From NCBI GenBank assembly GCA_039026235.1, contig JBCCMQ010000007.1, positions 103,555 through 167,554 of the forward strand: a stretch of DNA of 64,000 bases, in the 5' to 3' direction. The position numbers and the translations under genes are program-made. The notes below the pieces were generated by a model. The model ran no database searches. It saw only the letters and a list, made by a program, of their open reading frames with translations, and had not been told where the DNA came from. This stretch comes from JBCCMQ01 sp039026235 (GTDB lineage: Bacteria > Pseudomonadota > Alphaproteobacteria > Rhodobacterales > Rhodobacteraceae). This document shows positions 52,055 to 61,361 of the stretch, piece by piece; the first letter of the stretch is position 1; each line of letters starts with the position of its first letter.

Positions 52055-52822
52055 TCATGTCTCGCCGCTCGTGATAGAGGCGCGCAGGTTTTCGGACAGG
52101 GCTGTCAGGTGCTCGCGCATGGCGAAAAACGCGGCCGGTCCGTCGCGGCGTTCGATAGCATCGATGATCCTGCGGTGTTGGCCGTCGTAAAGCGCCATGG
52201 TTTCGGGCGAGCGTGCGCGGTGGCGCTTTTCCTGCCAGTCAGCCCCCATGCGCACTTCATCCAGCAACGCGAACGCGGTCAGAAGGACCCGGTTGCCTGC
52301 GATGCGCGCGATGGCCCGGTGCAGGGCACCGTCCCAGAGTTCAGCGGTATCCGCGTCGCGCGGGGTCGATGCGCGTTCGGCCAGCTGGCGCAGACGCGCC
52401 ACGTCTTCAGCGGTCGCCCGGCGCGCACAAAGCTCTGCCAACCCCGGCTCGATGCACACCCGCGCCTCCATTACATCCATCGGGTCCGCGTCTGGTGCAA
52501 CCTCGGCCGCCAGGACGCCGGCGGGGTCTGGCGGCTGACCAGCAAAAGTGCCCTTGCCTTGCTTGCGCCATACCAGCCCTTCTGTTTGAAGCGCGTCCAG
52601 TGCTCGCCGCACCGAGCGTCGTCCGCAGCCGAGCTCTGCGGCCAGTTCACGCTCGGTGGGCAGCCGGCCGTCGGCCGGAAACTTGCCCTCATTGATCAGG
52701 CGACGGATCGACGCCAAAACACTGTCGTCGACGTCGGATACATCAAAAATCTGGTTCACGCGCGCATCATCCGGTGTGGGTTCATTACTCGATGGGTTCG
52801 CACCAATCACATATTGGTTCAT
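52055..52822 (-). CDS. GntR/FadR-family transcriptional regulator
   Basis: 255 residues from ATG 52822 (MNQYVIGANPSSNEPTPDDAR); the frame is open to 52963. The winged-helix domain (LASIRRLINEGKFPADGRLPTERELAAELGCGRRSVRRALDALQTEGLVWRKQGKGTF, cited as LPTERELAAELGCGRRSVRR) is followed by a C-terminal FCD helical effector domain (ARVCIEPGLAELCARRATAED, then HRAIARIAGN). It lies between the two transport modules and most likely controls both the minus-strand group and the amidase group. Confidence 0.92.
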   Translation of the reverse strand: MNQYVIGANPSSNEPTPDDARVNQIFDVSDVDDSVLASIRRLINEGKFPADGRLPTERELAAELGCGRRSVRRALDALQTEGLVWRKQGKGTFAGQPPDPAGVLAAEVAPDADPMDVMEARVCIEPGLAELCARRATAEDVARLRQLAERASTPRDADTAELWDGALHRAIARIAGNRVLLTAFALLDEVRMGADWQEKRHRARSPETMALYDGQHRRIIDAIERRDGPAAFFAMREHLTALSENLRASITSGET

Positions 52823-53160
52823 TTTGCTGCTCGTCAAGCCGAAACCCGCCCAAGGCTTGGTATGTAATAGGCGCAGCCCATCAATGCGCGCATGCACAGC
52901 AGAATGCGCTGAAAATATAAGCTTGTTGGGCTTTTCTGTGTAAATCCCGGACAAATCTCTCAAAATCTCCGATTGTTTTCCCCGCTCGAAAGGTTGGTAT
53001 TGAGAACTGCGGCTGGCGAACCAATTCTATATTTGTTTGCATTGGGGTGGTCCGGCGATAAGGGCGACGATGCCAGGGATTCAAAGGCGGTGCGCCCGGC
53101 CCCGAGGCGCAATTGGCCCGGCGACTGCGGCGTGGAACCGAGGATTGGGGGAAGTGCGAC
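52823..53160. other. Divergent promoter region between regulator and amidase, about 340 bases
   Basis: No gene supported. It must hold the promoters of the GntR-type gene (minus) and the amidase operon (plus). I see no palindrome convincing enough to name as the operator. Confidence 0.5.
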
Positions 53161-54813
53161 ATGTCTAAAGCAGAAATCACTCCAGCCGATATTGAGGCGG
53201 CTGAGCGGCTGATGGGCCTCGCCTATACAGCCCGAGAGCGGGCGCAGATGGCCGACAACCTTACCGGCCAGATCGGGTCGGCACAGGCGCGCCGTGAGGT
53301 CGACCTGCCAAACTCCGTGCCCATGGCCCTGCGCTTCGATCCGCGCCTGCCCGGGTTTGAGATGCCCACGGAAGACACCCTTGTGGGTACTAATGCCGAA
53401 ACGCCCCTGACGGACAACGACACGGACATCGCCTTTGCCAGCCTGCCGCATCTAGGCGGCTGGATCGCTTCGGGCGCGCTGACCAGTCGCCGCCTGACCG
53501 AGATCTACCTTGATCGGATCGCACGGCTAAACCCGCATCTCTACTGCTTTGCGACCGTCACGCCAGAACTTGCGTTGGCCGAGGCCGACGCGATGGACAA
53601 GCTCACCGCCAAGGCCGAAAGCCGCGGTCCGCTGCACGGCATCCCGTACGGCCTGAAGGATCTTTTCGACACCGCAGGCGTCGTGACGGGCTGGGGGGCG
53701 GAACCCTATCGGGACCGGGTGCCGGAGAGCGACGCGCATATCGTGACGCTGCTGCGCGAGGCGGGTGCTGTTTTGATCGGCAAAACGACTTTGGGCGCGC
53801 TTGCCTATAACGACATCTGGTACGGCGGCACCACGCGCAACCCTTGGAACCCTGACGAGGGGTCTTCTGGGTCCAGCGCAGGCTCTGCTTCGGCCACAGC
53901 GGCGGGACTTTGCGCGTTTTCCATCGGGACCGAGACGCTGGGCTCGATCACCTCACCCAGTCAGCGATGCGGCACAACCGGGCTGCGCCCTACGTTCGGC
54001 CGGGTCAGCCGCGCCGGGGCAATGGCGCTTTGCTGGTCGCTGGACAAGGTCGGACCAATCTGCCGGGGGGTCGAAGACACCGCGCTTGTGCTGGCCGCGC
54101 TCAACGGGGCGGACCCGGGCGACCGTTGCACGATCGAGGCGCCCTTCGCGTTCGATGCGCGCCGGGGCACCCGGGGGCTGAAGCTGGGTTACCTGCCGGA
54201 CGCCTTTGGCGAGGGCGCGACGGCGGTGGATCACGCGGCGCTGGAGGCGGCAAAGGGGCTGGGCCTTGAGGTCGCCGAAGTCGCGCTCCCCGATCTGCCC
54301 TACGGCGCACTGATCAACACGCTTTACGCCGAGGCCGCAGCGGCCTTTGAGCACCTGACGCTGAGCGATCTCGACGATACGCTCACCTGGCAGGGTGACG
54401 GCGCCTGGCCAAACACCTTTCGCAAGGCGCGGTTTCTATCGGCGGTCGACCACGTGCAGCTCGACCGCCTGCGCTATCTGGTGATGCAGGCGCTGGACGA
54501 TCTGTTCCGCGAGGTCGATGCGCTGATCGGCCCGTTCATGACCGGCCCGATGCTCGTCGCCTCGAACTTCACGGGCCATCCCTGCCTGCACCTGCGTGCC
54601 GGTTTCGAAGATCTCGGCACGCGCAGTCCGGCCTCGCTGGGCGACGGCAAACTGACGACCGGCGAAGCGGATGACAGTGGCGAAACGCACCGCGTGCCAC
54701 AGGGGATATCGCTGTGGGGGCGGCTTTTCGACGAAGGCACCATCCTGTCGCTTGGCCTAGCGCTTGAGGCCAAGCTTGGCGTGGCCGCTGAGCGCCCGCC
54801 GCTCGCGATCTGA
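53161..54813 (+). CDS. Amidase signature enzyme
   Basis: 550 residues from ATG 53161 (MSKAEITPADIEAAERLMGL). The Ser-cisSer-Lys triad region is visible: Lys in HGIPYGLKDLFDTAG and the serines in the Gly/Ser-rich GSSGSSAGSASATAAGL followed by GTETLGSI. It is longer than GatA-type amidases by an N-terminal segment of about 70 residues. It hydrolyses an amide bond in an imported compound, consistent with the peptide transporter genes that follow. Divergent from the regulator gene; the binding protein gene starts 86 bases downstream after a hairpin at 54824-54841. Confidence 0.92.
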   Translation: MSKAEITPADIEAAERLMGLAYTARERAQMADNLTGQIGSAQARREVDLPNSVPMALRFDPRLPGFEMPTEDTLVGTNAETPLTDNDTDIAFASLPHLGGWIASGALTSRRLTEIYLDRIARLNPHLYCFATVTPELALAEADAMDKLTAKAESRGPLHGIPYGLKDLFDTAGVVTGWGAEPYRDRVPESDAHIVTLLREAGAVLIGKTTLGALAYNDIWYGGTTRNPWNPDEGSSGSSAGSASATAAGLCAFSIGTETLGSITSPSQRCGTTGLRPTFGRVSRAGAMALCWSLDKVGPICRGVEDTALVLAALNGADPGDRCTIEAPFAFDARRGTRGLKLGYLPDAFGEGATAVDHAALEAAKGLGLEVAEVALPDLPYGALINTLYAEAAAAFEHLTLSDLDDTLTWQGDGAWPNTFRKARFLSAVDHVQLDRLRYLVMQALDDLFREVDALIGPFMTGPMLVASNFTGHPCLHLRAGFEDLGTRSPASLGDGKLTTGEADDSGETHRVPQGISLWGRLFDEGTILSLGLALEAKLGVAAERPPLAI

Positions 54814-54823
54814 ACGACAAGAA

Positions 54824-54841
54824 CCGCCCGGCCAAGGGCGG
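54824..54841 (+). terminator. Hairpin between amidase and second binding-protein gene
   Basis: CCGCCC and GGGCGG pair across a 6-base loop; no strong T-run follows. It could attenuate or protect the amidase message. Confidence 0.4.
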
Positions 54842-54899
54842 CTTGACATCGGTGCGCGGCGCGTCCGTGGCCGGAAATTGGCAACAAGGAGTTTAAGAA

Positions 54900-56444
54900 A
54901 TGAAGCGCAGAGAGTTCCTGAAAACCACATCTGCCCTGATGGGCGGAACCATCCTTTACAGCGTGGCCAGCCCCGCCACGGCGCAAAGCGAACCGGTCAC
55001 CGGTGGCACGCTGATCTGGGGGCATTCCGAGACGACGCAGAACCTTGACATGCACCAGACCGGCACGGCCTCCACCGGCCGTGTGCTGCAGAACGTGCAC
55101 GACAGCATCGTCACCGTTGACGCCGATCTGAACCTGATCCCGAACCTCGCCGAAAGCTTCAAGCAAAGCGAAGACGGTCTGGTCTACACCTTCCGCCTGC
55201 GCGAGGGCGTTATGTTCCACAATGGCGCGACGATGACCTCGGCCGATGTGAAGTATTCGTTCGACCGCTGCCGGGACCCTGAGACTGGTGCGGTCAACTT
55301 CGAGGTCTTCAATGCCGTCGAAAGCATCGCGACCCCGGACGACCTGACCGTTGTGATCACTCTGAACCAGGTCAACGCGCCTTTCCTGTCTCGCCTGGCC
55401 GAGAACGGCGCAGGCGTGGTGATGCCGCTCGATTCCGGGGATGTTCAGGGCACCACGCCCATCGGTTGCGGGCCGTTCCGCTTTGTCCGGCGCGAGTTCG
55501 GCAACGAGGTCGAACTGGAACGCTTTGACGACTACTGGGGCGGGCCGGCCTATCTGGACCGTGTCATCGCGCGCGAGATCACCGAGCCCACCGTGCGCCT
55601 GACCGGCCTGCGCACCGGCGAGTTGCACATGATCAACGACATTCCCGCCGACCGCATTGCCGAGATCGAGGCGGACGCCGATCTGCAGGTCGTCTCGTGG
55701 TTCCCGCTGAACTGGGACTTCCTGAACTTCAATCACGAGTTCGAGCCTTTCAAGGACGCGCGTGTGCGCGAGGCCTTCGACTACATGATCGACAAGGAAG
55801 TGCTTTTGGAAGGCGCGCTTTGGGGTCAGGGCAGTACGACGGCTTCGCCGAGCTACCCGACCTCGGCGTCGTTTAACGCCGACAAAGCGCAGCGCCCGCA
55901 AGACTTCGAAAAAGCCGCGGCCCTCTTGGCCGAGGCGGGCTATGGCCCCGGCGAGTTGTCGGTCGTCTTCAAGGTGACAACGAACTACCCCTACCACGTG
56001 GAATCCGCCCAGATCATGCTGGAGTGGTTCCGCCTGGCGGGCGTCGATGCGTCGATCGAGCAACTGACCTGGGCGGACTGGCTGAGCCAGGTCTGGGTCG
56101 ACAAGGACTTCCAGATCTCGATGATGAACTTCTTCACGCTCTGGGAGCCGGATTTCCTCTATTACTCGCTCTGGAACACCGAAGGCGCCTTTAACTACCG
56201 CAAGATCTCAAACGCCGAGGTGGACGCCCTGACCGCGAAGGCGCGGGTGACCGTCGATCCGGCCGAGCGGGCAGAGATCTACAAAGAAGTGCAGGCGTTG
56301 ATCCAGGACCAGACGTTGGATGTGATCCTGTGGTTCCGCAACGGGACCATCGGCGCACAGCCCAACGTCCAGGGGCTCGACACGATCGTGCATCCCAACG
56401 GCTCGAACCTGCGTTTCCACAAGGTCTGGCTGTCCGAGGCCTGA
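54900..56444 (+). CDS. Peptide/nickel-type ABC substrate-binding protein with Tat-like signal (module 2)
   Basis: 514 residues. The start KRREFLKTTSALMGG is a twin-arginine motif, and cleavage near AxA follows (PATAQ), so export is probably by Tat. The SBP_bac_5 pattern is seen in LREGVMFHNGATMTSADVKYSFDRC, and TNYPYHVESAQIML. It serves the downstream DppBC-like permeases of module 2. It differs from the module-1 protein in sequence and export route, so it probably has another ligand spectrum. Confidence 0.92.
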   Translation: MKRREFLKTTSALMGGTILYSVASPATAQSEPVTGGTLIWGHSETTQNLDMHQTGTASTGRVLQNVHDSIVTVDADLNLIPNLAESFKQSEDGLVYTFRLREGVMFHNGATMTSADVKYSFDRCRDPETGAVNFEVFNAVESIATPDDLTVVITLNQVNAPFLSRLAENGAGVVMPLDSGDVQGTTPIGCGPFRFVRREFGNEVELERFDDYWGGPAYLDRVIAREITEPTVRLTGLRTGELHMINDIPADRIAEIEADADLQVVSWFPLNWDFLNFNHEFEPFKDARVREAFDYMIDKEVLLEGALWGQGSTTASPSYPTSASFNADKAQRPQDFEKAAALLAEAGYGPGELSVVFKVTTNYPYHVESAQIMLEWFRLAGVDASIEQLTWADWLSQVWVDKDFQISMMNFFTLWEPDFLYYSLWNTEGAFNYRKISNAEVDALTAKARVTVDPAERAEIYKEVQALIQDQTLDVILWFRNGTIGAQPNVQGLDTIVHPNGSNLRFHKVWLSEA

Positions 56445-56462
56445 TCAAGAAGCCGTCGACCC

Positions 56463-56482
56463 GGGGCGCCTTCGCGCGCCCC
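56463..56482 (+). terminator. Intercistronic hairpin after the module-2 binding protein
   Basis: A 7-bp stem (GGGGCGC with GCGCCCC, 6-base loop) followed by TTT, 18 bases after the stop of the binding-protein gene and 34 before the permease. Confidence 0.6.
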
Positions 56483-56515
56483 TTTCGCCTTTGATACCGA
56501 GAGGACAGGCCCCGC

Positions 56516-57457
56516 GTGAGCTACCTTCTGAACCGCACGCTGTCGATGTTGCTAACGCTGTTTCTGATCTCGGCGATCACCTTCACGGTCACCAACATCC
56601 TGCCCGGTGACGTGGCGATGATGATCATGGGGACCCAGTCCAACCCCGAGGCGCTGGCGGGACTGCGCCAGTCGCTGGGTTTGAACGATCCGCTGCTGGT
56701 GCAATACGGCCGCTGGATCGGGGGGATGCTGAGCGGCGACTGGGGCACCTCGCTGGTCTTTAAGGAGCCGATTGCGCCGCTGCTTTTGAACAAAATGAAG
56801 GCAAGCGGGCTGATCGTGGTGCTGTCCATGACCATCGCATTGAGTTGCGCGGTCCCGATGGGGGTCTGGGCCGCGGTGCATGCGAACCGGTGGCAGGATA
56901 CGGCATCCAGTTCCGCCTCTCTGATCGGTGTCAGCCTTCCGGATTTTTTCTGGGGTATCATGCTGATACTGCTCTTTGCGCGCTGGCTTGGCTGGCTGCC
57001 GTCTTCGGGTTTTGTCGATCCGAGTGAGGATGTTCTGGGCGCGATCCGGCACGCGTTTTTGCCGTCGCTGGCGCTTGGCCTCGGGCTGATGGCGCATCTA
57101 ACCCGGATGACCCGGGCGACGATGACCGGGATCCTGAACCAGGAGTTCATCCGCGTCGCCCGCGCCAAGGGGCTTGGCGAGCGCACGGTGGTCTGGCGCT
57201 ACGCGCTGGCCAACGCGGTGGGTCCGGTGATCACGGTGGCGGGTCTGCAGGTGGGCTACCTATTTGGCTCGATCATCGTGATTGAGAGCCTCTTCAACTT
57301 CACCGGCATGGGCTGGCTGACCTATCAGGCGCTTCTGAACCGCGACATCCCGTTGATCCAGGCCTGTGTCTTCGTGATCGCGGCGGTGGTGATGCTGACA
57401 AATCTGATCGTCGATCTGCTCTATGTCGTGGTCGATCCGCGGATTCAGCTGTCATGA
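56516..57457 (+). CDS. Oligopeptide/dipeptide-type ABC permease, DppB-like (module 2)
   Basis: 313 residues from GTG 56516 (MSYLLNRTLSMLLTLF). It has the DppB start with NILPGDV, GTQSNPEALAGLRQSLGLNDPLLVQY and the EAA loop EFIRVARAKGLGERTVVWRYALANAVGPV. Six helices. Start overlaps no gene, but the 3' end overlaps the next permease by 4 bases. Confidence 0.93.
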   Translation: MSYLLNRTLSMLLTLFLISAITFTVTNILPGDVAMMIMGTQSNPEALAGLRQSLGLNDPLLVQYGRWIGGMLSGDWGTSLVFKEPIAPLLLNKMKASGLIVVLSMTIALSCAVPMGVWAAVHANRWQDTASSSASLIGVSLPDFFWGIMLILLFARWLGWLPSSGFVDPSEDVLGAIRHAFLPSLALGLGLMAHLTRMTRATMTGILNQEFIRVARAKGLGERTVVWRYALANAVGPVITVAGLQVGYLFGSIIVIESLFNFTGMGWLTYQALLNRDIPLIQACVFVIAAVVMLTNLIVDLLYVVVDPRIQLS

Positions 57458-58287
57458 AGCTGCCCGCCGCCTTTCAAAGCTCAAAGGGGCTCATCGGAGC
57501 GGCGCTGGTGCTGACCATCTTTCTGGTCGCGGTTCTGGCGCCGGTCTTCATCCCCGCGGAACTGGCAACCCGCATGGACATGCGCGCGCGGCTCTCGCCA
57601 CCCACCCTTGCGCACCCGCTGGGGACCGACCAATTGGGCCGCGACCTGATGTTCCGCGTGCTTCTCGGGGCGCAGACATCGATCTTCATCGCCACGGCGG
57701 CCGTGCTGATGTCGATCGTGATCGGCCTGCCGCTGGGGCTGATCTCGGGCTATGTAGGGCGCACCACCGACAACGTGCTGATGCGCCTCGTGGATACGCT
57801 TCTGAGCTTTCCGGCGCTTCTTCTGGCGCTGACGATCAGCGCGGTGCTGGGGCCTAACCTGCAGAACACGATCATCGCCATAGGTATCGCCTTCACCCCG
57901 TTCCTTGCGCGGATCATACGGGGCGAGACACTGCGGGTCGCCCAGATGCCCTATGTCGAGGCCGCGCGCACCGCCGGAAACTCCGACTTTCGGCTGATCG
58001 TCCACCACATCCTGCCCAACATCATGCCGGCCGTCATCGTGCAATCGACGATCAGTCTTGCCTTCGCGATCCTCGCCGAGGCGGGGCTAAGCTTTCTGGG
58101 GCTCGGTACGCAGCCGCCGGATGCCTCCTGGGGGCTTATGGTTCAAGCCTCGCGCGATTATCTCGACCGCGCGCCATGGACCGCGCTGGTGCCGGGGATC
58201 GCGGTGGCGGTGACGGTGCTGGGGCTGAACATGTTCGGCGATGCCCTGCGGGATGCGCTTGACCCTCGTGCGCGGGGCGGTGCGTGA
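57454..58287 (+). CDS. Oligopeptide/dipeptide-type ABC permease, DppC-like (module 2)
   Basis: 277 residues from ATG 57454 (ATGA overlap with DppB). HPLGTDQLGRDLMFRVLLGAQTS and the EAA loop YVEAARTAGNSDFRLIVHHILPN, then EAGLSFLGLGTQPPDASWG, are diagnostic for DppC/OppC. It forms the channel with the preceding protein. Its stop overlaps the start of the double ATPase. Confidence 0.93.
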   Translation: MKLPAAFQSSKGLIGAALVLTIFLVAVLAPVFIPAELATRMDMRARLSPPTLAHPLGTDQLGRDLMFRVLLGAQTSIFIATAAVLMSIVIGLPLGLISGYVGRTTDNVLMRLVDTLLSFPALLLALTISAVLGPNLQNTIIAIGIAFTPFLARIIRGETLRVAQMPYVEAARTAGNSDFRLIVHHILPNIMPAVIVQSTISLAFAILAEAGLSFLGLGTQPPDASWGLMVQASRDYLDRAPWTALVPGIAVAVTVLGLNMFGDALRDALDPRARGGA

Positions 58288-60119
58288 TGTTGAAAGAGAC
58301 CTCTCCGCTCGTCTCGGTCGAAAACCTGCGCGTAGAGTTTCGCGGCGACAGCGACCCCATCGTCGGGGTCGAGGATGTCAGCTTTACCGTGGCACCCGGC
58401 GAGACCGTCTGCGTCGTGGGCGAAAGCGGGTCGGGCAAGTCGGTGACCTCCCTTTCCCTGATGCGCCTGGTCGAGTTCGGCGGTGGCGCCATCACCGGCG
58501 GCACCCTGCGGCTTTCAGCTAACGGGCAGGATTTGGATCTGGCAAAGGCCGATGCCGACACGATGCGTAGCATCCGCGGCGATGCAATCGGCATGATCTT
58601 TCAAGAGCCGATGACCTCGCTCAACCCTGTCTTCACCGTCGAGCGGCAGATGACCGACGGGCTGCGCGCCCACCGCGGCCTTTCGGTGTCCGAGGCGCGC
58701 GCGCGGGCGTCGGAGCTTTTGCAAGAGGTGCGCATACCCGAGCCCGAGCGCCGGTTGAAGCAATACCCCCATGAGCTGTCGGGCGGCATGCGGCAGCGGG
58801 TGGTGATCGCCATGGCGATGGCCTGCCGCCCGCGCCTTTTGATCGCGGATGAGCCCACTACGGCGCTTGACGTCACTATCCAAGCCGAGATCCTCGCGCT
58901 GATCGACCGATTGAAGCGCGAGACCGGGATGGCCGTGCTTTTCATCACCCACGACATGGCCGTCGTGGCGCAGATGGCAGACCGCGTCGTCGTGATGTAT
59001 CGCGGCAAACGCGTCGAAGAGGGGCCGGTGGAGCGCATCTTTGCAGACCCGCAGGAGGAGTATACTCGCGCCCTTCTGGCCGCCGTGCCCCGTCTGGGCG
59101 AGATGCGTGGCAAGCCTGGACCAGAGCCGCTGCGCCTGATCGGCACGGACGATGACGAAGACACCGGATCGCGGGCGCCAGACAGTCTGACCGAGCCGCT
59201 GTTGCAAGTTGCGAACCTGACCACACGCTATCCGGTCAAAAGCGGGCTCTTCCGGCGCGCCACGGCCAATGTGCATGCGGTGGAGGACGTGAGCTTTGAC
59301 ATAGCCAAGGGGGAAACGCTGGCGCTAGTGGGCGAATCCGGCTGTGGCAAATCAAGCTGCGGCCGCTCGATCCTGCGCCTGGCCCAGCCGACCTCCGGTC
59401 AGGTGCTGCTAGACCGGATGGATGTGCTTGCCATGAACGACCGCGACCTGCGCCGCCGGGTCTGGCGCGATATCCAGATGGTGTTTCAGGACCCATTCGC
59501 CTCGCTCAACCCGTACATGCGGCTCGCGGCACAAGTAGCAGAACCCCTGACGAATTTCGGCGTAGCGACAGGCAGCGAGGTCGAGGACCGCATCGCCGAG
59601 CTCTTTGATCGTGTGCATTTGCCGCGCAGTTTCATGCGTCGCTTCCCGCACGAGTTGTCGGGCGGTCAGCGTCAGCGCGTCGCCATTGCCCGGGCACTGG
59701 CTGTCAGCCCGAAACTGATCATCGCCGACGAGGCCGTCAGCGCGCTGGACGTTTCGGTTCAGGCGCAAGTGCTGAACCTGATGATGGAATTACAGGCGCA
59801 GCTCGGCATTTCGTTCCTCTTTATTTCGCATGACATGGCGGTGGTTGAGCGCGTGTCGCACCGGGTCGGCGTCATGTATCTGGGCCGGCTCGTCGAGATC
59901 GGCTCGCGCGCCCAGGTTTTTGAGAACCCGCGCCACCCTTATACGCACGCGCTGCTCGGCGCGGTCCCCATTGCCGATCCCACGCGCCGCACGATCCGCG
60001 ACGACTTGACCTTCCGCCCAATCCCCTCGCCTGTATTTCCCGTGGGGCACGAACCGGCACCGTCGGTCTATGAAGAGGTGGCGCCGGGTCATTTTGTTTT
60101 GCGCAATGATTGCTCCTGA
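58287..60119 (+). CDS. Fused double ATP-binding protein (DppD-DppF type) of peptide ABC transporters
   Basis: 610 residues from ATG 58287 (GTG 58284 is a further option), overlapping the DppC stop. Two full ABC cassettes: N-terminal one with Walker A GESGSGKSV, signature LSGGMRQR, Walker B LLIADEPTTALD; C-terminal one with GESGCGKSS, LSGGQRQR and LIIADEAVSALD. The middle linker and C-terminal oligopeptide-ABC tails (HPYTHALLGAVP) are typical. Usually DppD and DppF are separate; here one chain provides both nucleotide sites. It is the only ATPase for the two permease pairs in this region. Confidence 0.95.
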   Translation: MLKETSPLVSVENLRVEFRGDSDPIVGVEDVSFTVAPGETVCVVGESGSGKSVTSLSLMRLVEFGGGAITGGTLRLSANGQDLDLAKADADTMRSIRGDAIGMIFQEPMTSLNPVFTVERQMTDGLRAHRGLSVSEARARASELLQEVRIPEPERRLKQYPHELSGGMRQRVVIAMAMACRPRLLIADEPTTALDVTIQAEILALIDRLKRETGMAVLFITHDMAVVAQMADRVVVMYRGKRVEEGPVERIFADPQEEYTRALLAAVPRLGEMRGKPGPEPLRLIGTDDDEDTGSRAPDSLTEPLLQVANLTTRYPVKSGLFRRATANVHAVEDVSFDIAKGETLALVGESGCGKSSCGRSILRLAQPTSGQVLLDRMDVLAMNDRDLRRRVWRDIQMVFQDPFASLNPYMRLAAQVAEPLTNFGVATGSEVEDRIAELFDRVHLPRSFMRRFPHELSGGQRQRVAIARALAVSPKLIIADEAVSALDVSVQAQVLNLMMELQAQLGISFLFISHDMAVVERVSHRVGVMYLGRLVEIGSRAQVFENPRHPYTHALLGAVPIADPTRRTIRDDLTFRPIPSPVFPVGHEPAPSVYEEVAPGHFVLRNDCS

Positions 60120-60354
60120 CGCCTCAAGCGAAGCAGAGCTTTCGGGGAGGGACATGTCAGAACAACTTGGGTTGCGGCGGGGCAGAACGCTGGTTAGCGT
60201 CTGAGGCACATTTAGGAGAAATAGGCATTAACGAAGCAGGAGAACTTGCCAGCGAAAACTATTCTTAGACGGGTCCGTAGCGTGACGGCATAACGAGAAC
60301 TTCCCCTATTCCGCTTCTTCAAACCGAGCCCTGAGATCTTCCGCCTGGCACTAC
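60120..60354. other. Non-coding, probably degraded DNA after the transport operon
   Basis: Short open stretches with several stops; no recognised family. No clear terminator follows the ATPase gene. Beyond 60355 an IS3-type remnant starts. Confidence 0.45.
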
Positions 60355-60970
60355 TGATCAGCTCCACCTAGGTGGTCCAGTTTGAGTGTTAGTGCATGAT
60401 CGGCCTTGGGTCCATCTGGCCGATGGTTTCGGGGGCCGGTTGGCCGGGCGCCCAGGGCACTGTGAGGGCGTTTCGCGTTGTAGTGTTTCCGCCATTGTTC
60501 GATCAGGATTTGGGTTTCGCGCAGGCTTTAGAAGACTTCGCCTTTCAAGAGCTCGTCGCGGAACCTGGCATCGAAGCTCTTACAGTATCCGTTCTCCCAG
60601 GGGCAGCCCGGTTCGATCTGTGCCGTCCTGGTTCCAGCCGCTTTGATCCAATCCTTTACAGCCTGAGCGACGAACTCTGGACCGTTATCCGAACGGGTGA
60701 ACGTCGGCACGCCGCGCAGGATGAACAGGTCACTGAGGATATCGATGACATTGCCTGAGTTTAGCTTCCGATCCACATGGATGGCGAGACATTCCCGGCC
60801 GTATTCGTCGATGATGTTCAGCGTCTGGAACGCTTTCGGGCCTACTTTCTCTGGATCGAGGGCGGGTATCACGCCGCACTTGGCGCCGCCGTCGCCCAAG
60901 GAGATGTTGCCTTTGACCCCGACCAGTGCCAGGCCACCGCCAGGCATCTTTTTGCCGTCTAAGTCGCGCT
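60355..60970 (-). pseudogene. IS3-family transposase integrase-core remnant
   Basis: Minus strand: after an unrelated leading stretch come TLNIIDEYGRECLAIHVDRKLN, DLFILRGVPTFTRSDNGPEF (second Asp) and EPGCPWENGYCKSFDARFRDELL (Glu), then a stop replacing a Tyr codon at about 60529, and SLRETQILIEQWRKHYNAKRPHSALG. A short inverted-repeat-like end (TGATCAGCTCCACCTAGG) marks the left edge at 60355. The 5' half of the gene and its right end are missing. The leading segment (PGGGLALVGVKGNIS) is foreign to IS3 and signals a fusion or deletion. Confidence 0.82.
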
Positions 60971-61361
60971 TCTAGTCCTGGCCCGGGGCGGGACCCCGGG
61001 TCCGGGGTTGCACGACTTCGCAGCGCGTGCGCTGGCATCCGTGACAATGGCCCAAACGCAATCCCACTGACCGCAACGGTCCGCCCGAAATCAGCGAACA
61101 TTGGAAGGTCCTCATGACCGTGTCCTATCGCCGCCACGCCAACGCATTGACCGTCATCCCCGCCGCTGCCCTTGGCCACCATAACCGCCCAAGTACAATC
61201 GCTGTTGTTAGCCCTACGAGAAGAGCCGCTGCAAAGATGAGAATGGAAAGAGGGTGCGTGAGTGGCAACTAGCCGCCTCATCTTTGCTGGGGCGATGGGG
61301 TGGACCGAAGCAGCTTCACCTTGGCGCGAACCCGTATTGCGTTTAAGTCGCATGGGACGGT
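60971..61361. other. Non-coding stretch with no recognised gene, about 390 bases
   Basis: Several open frames overlap here but none shows family likeness or a ribosome site. I see no repeat or RNA gene in it. Confidence 0.4.

Noticed and set aside
54474..56063. 529-residue minus-strand frame opposite the amidase and binding protein genes
   Set aside because: It crosses two well-supported plus-strand genes and shows no protein family; an effect of high G+C third positions.
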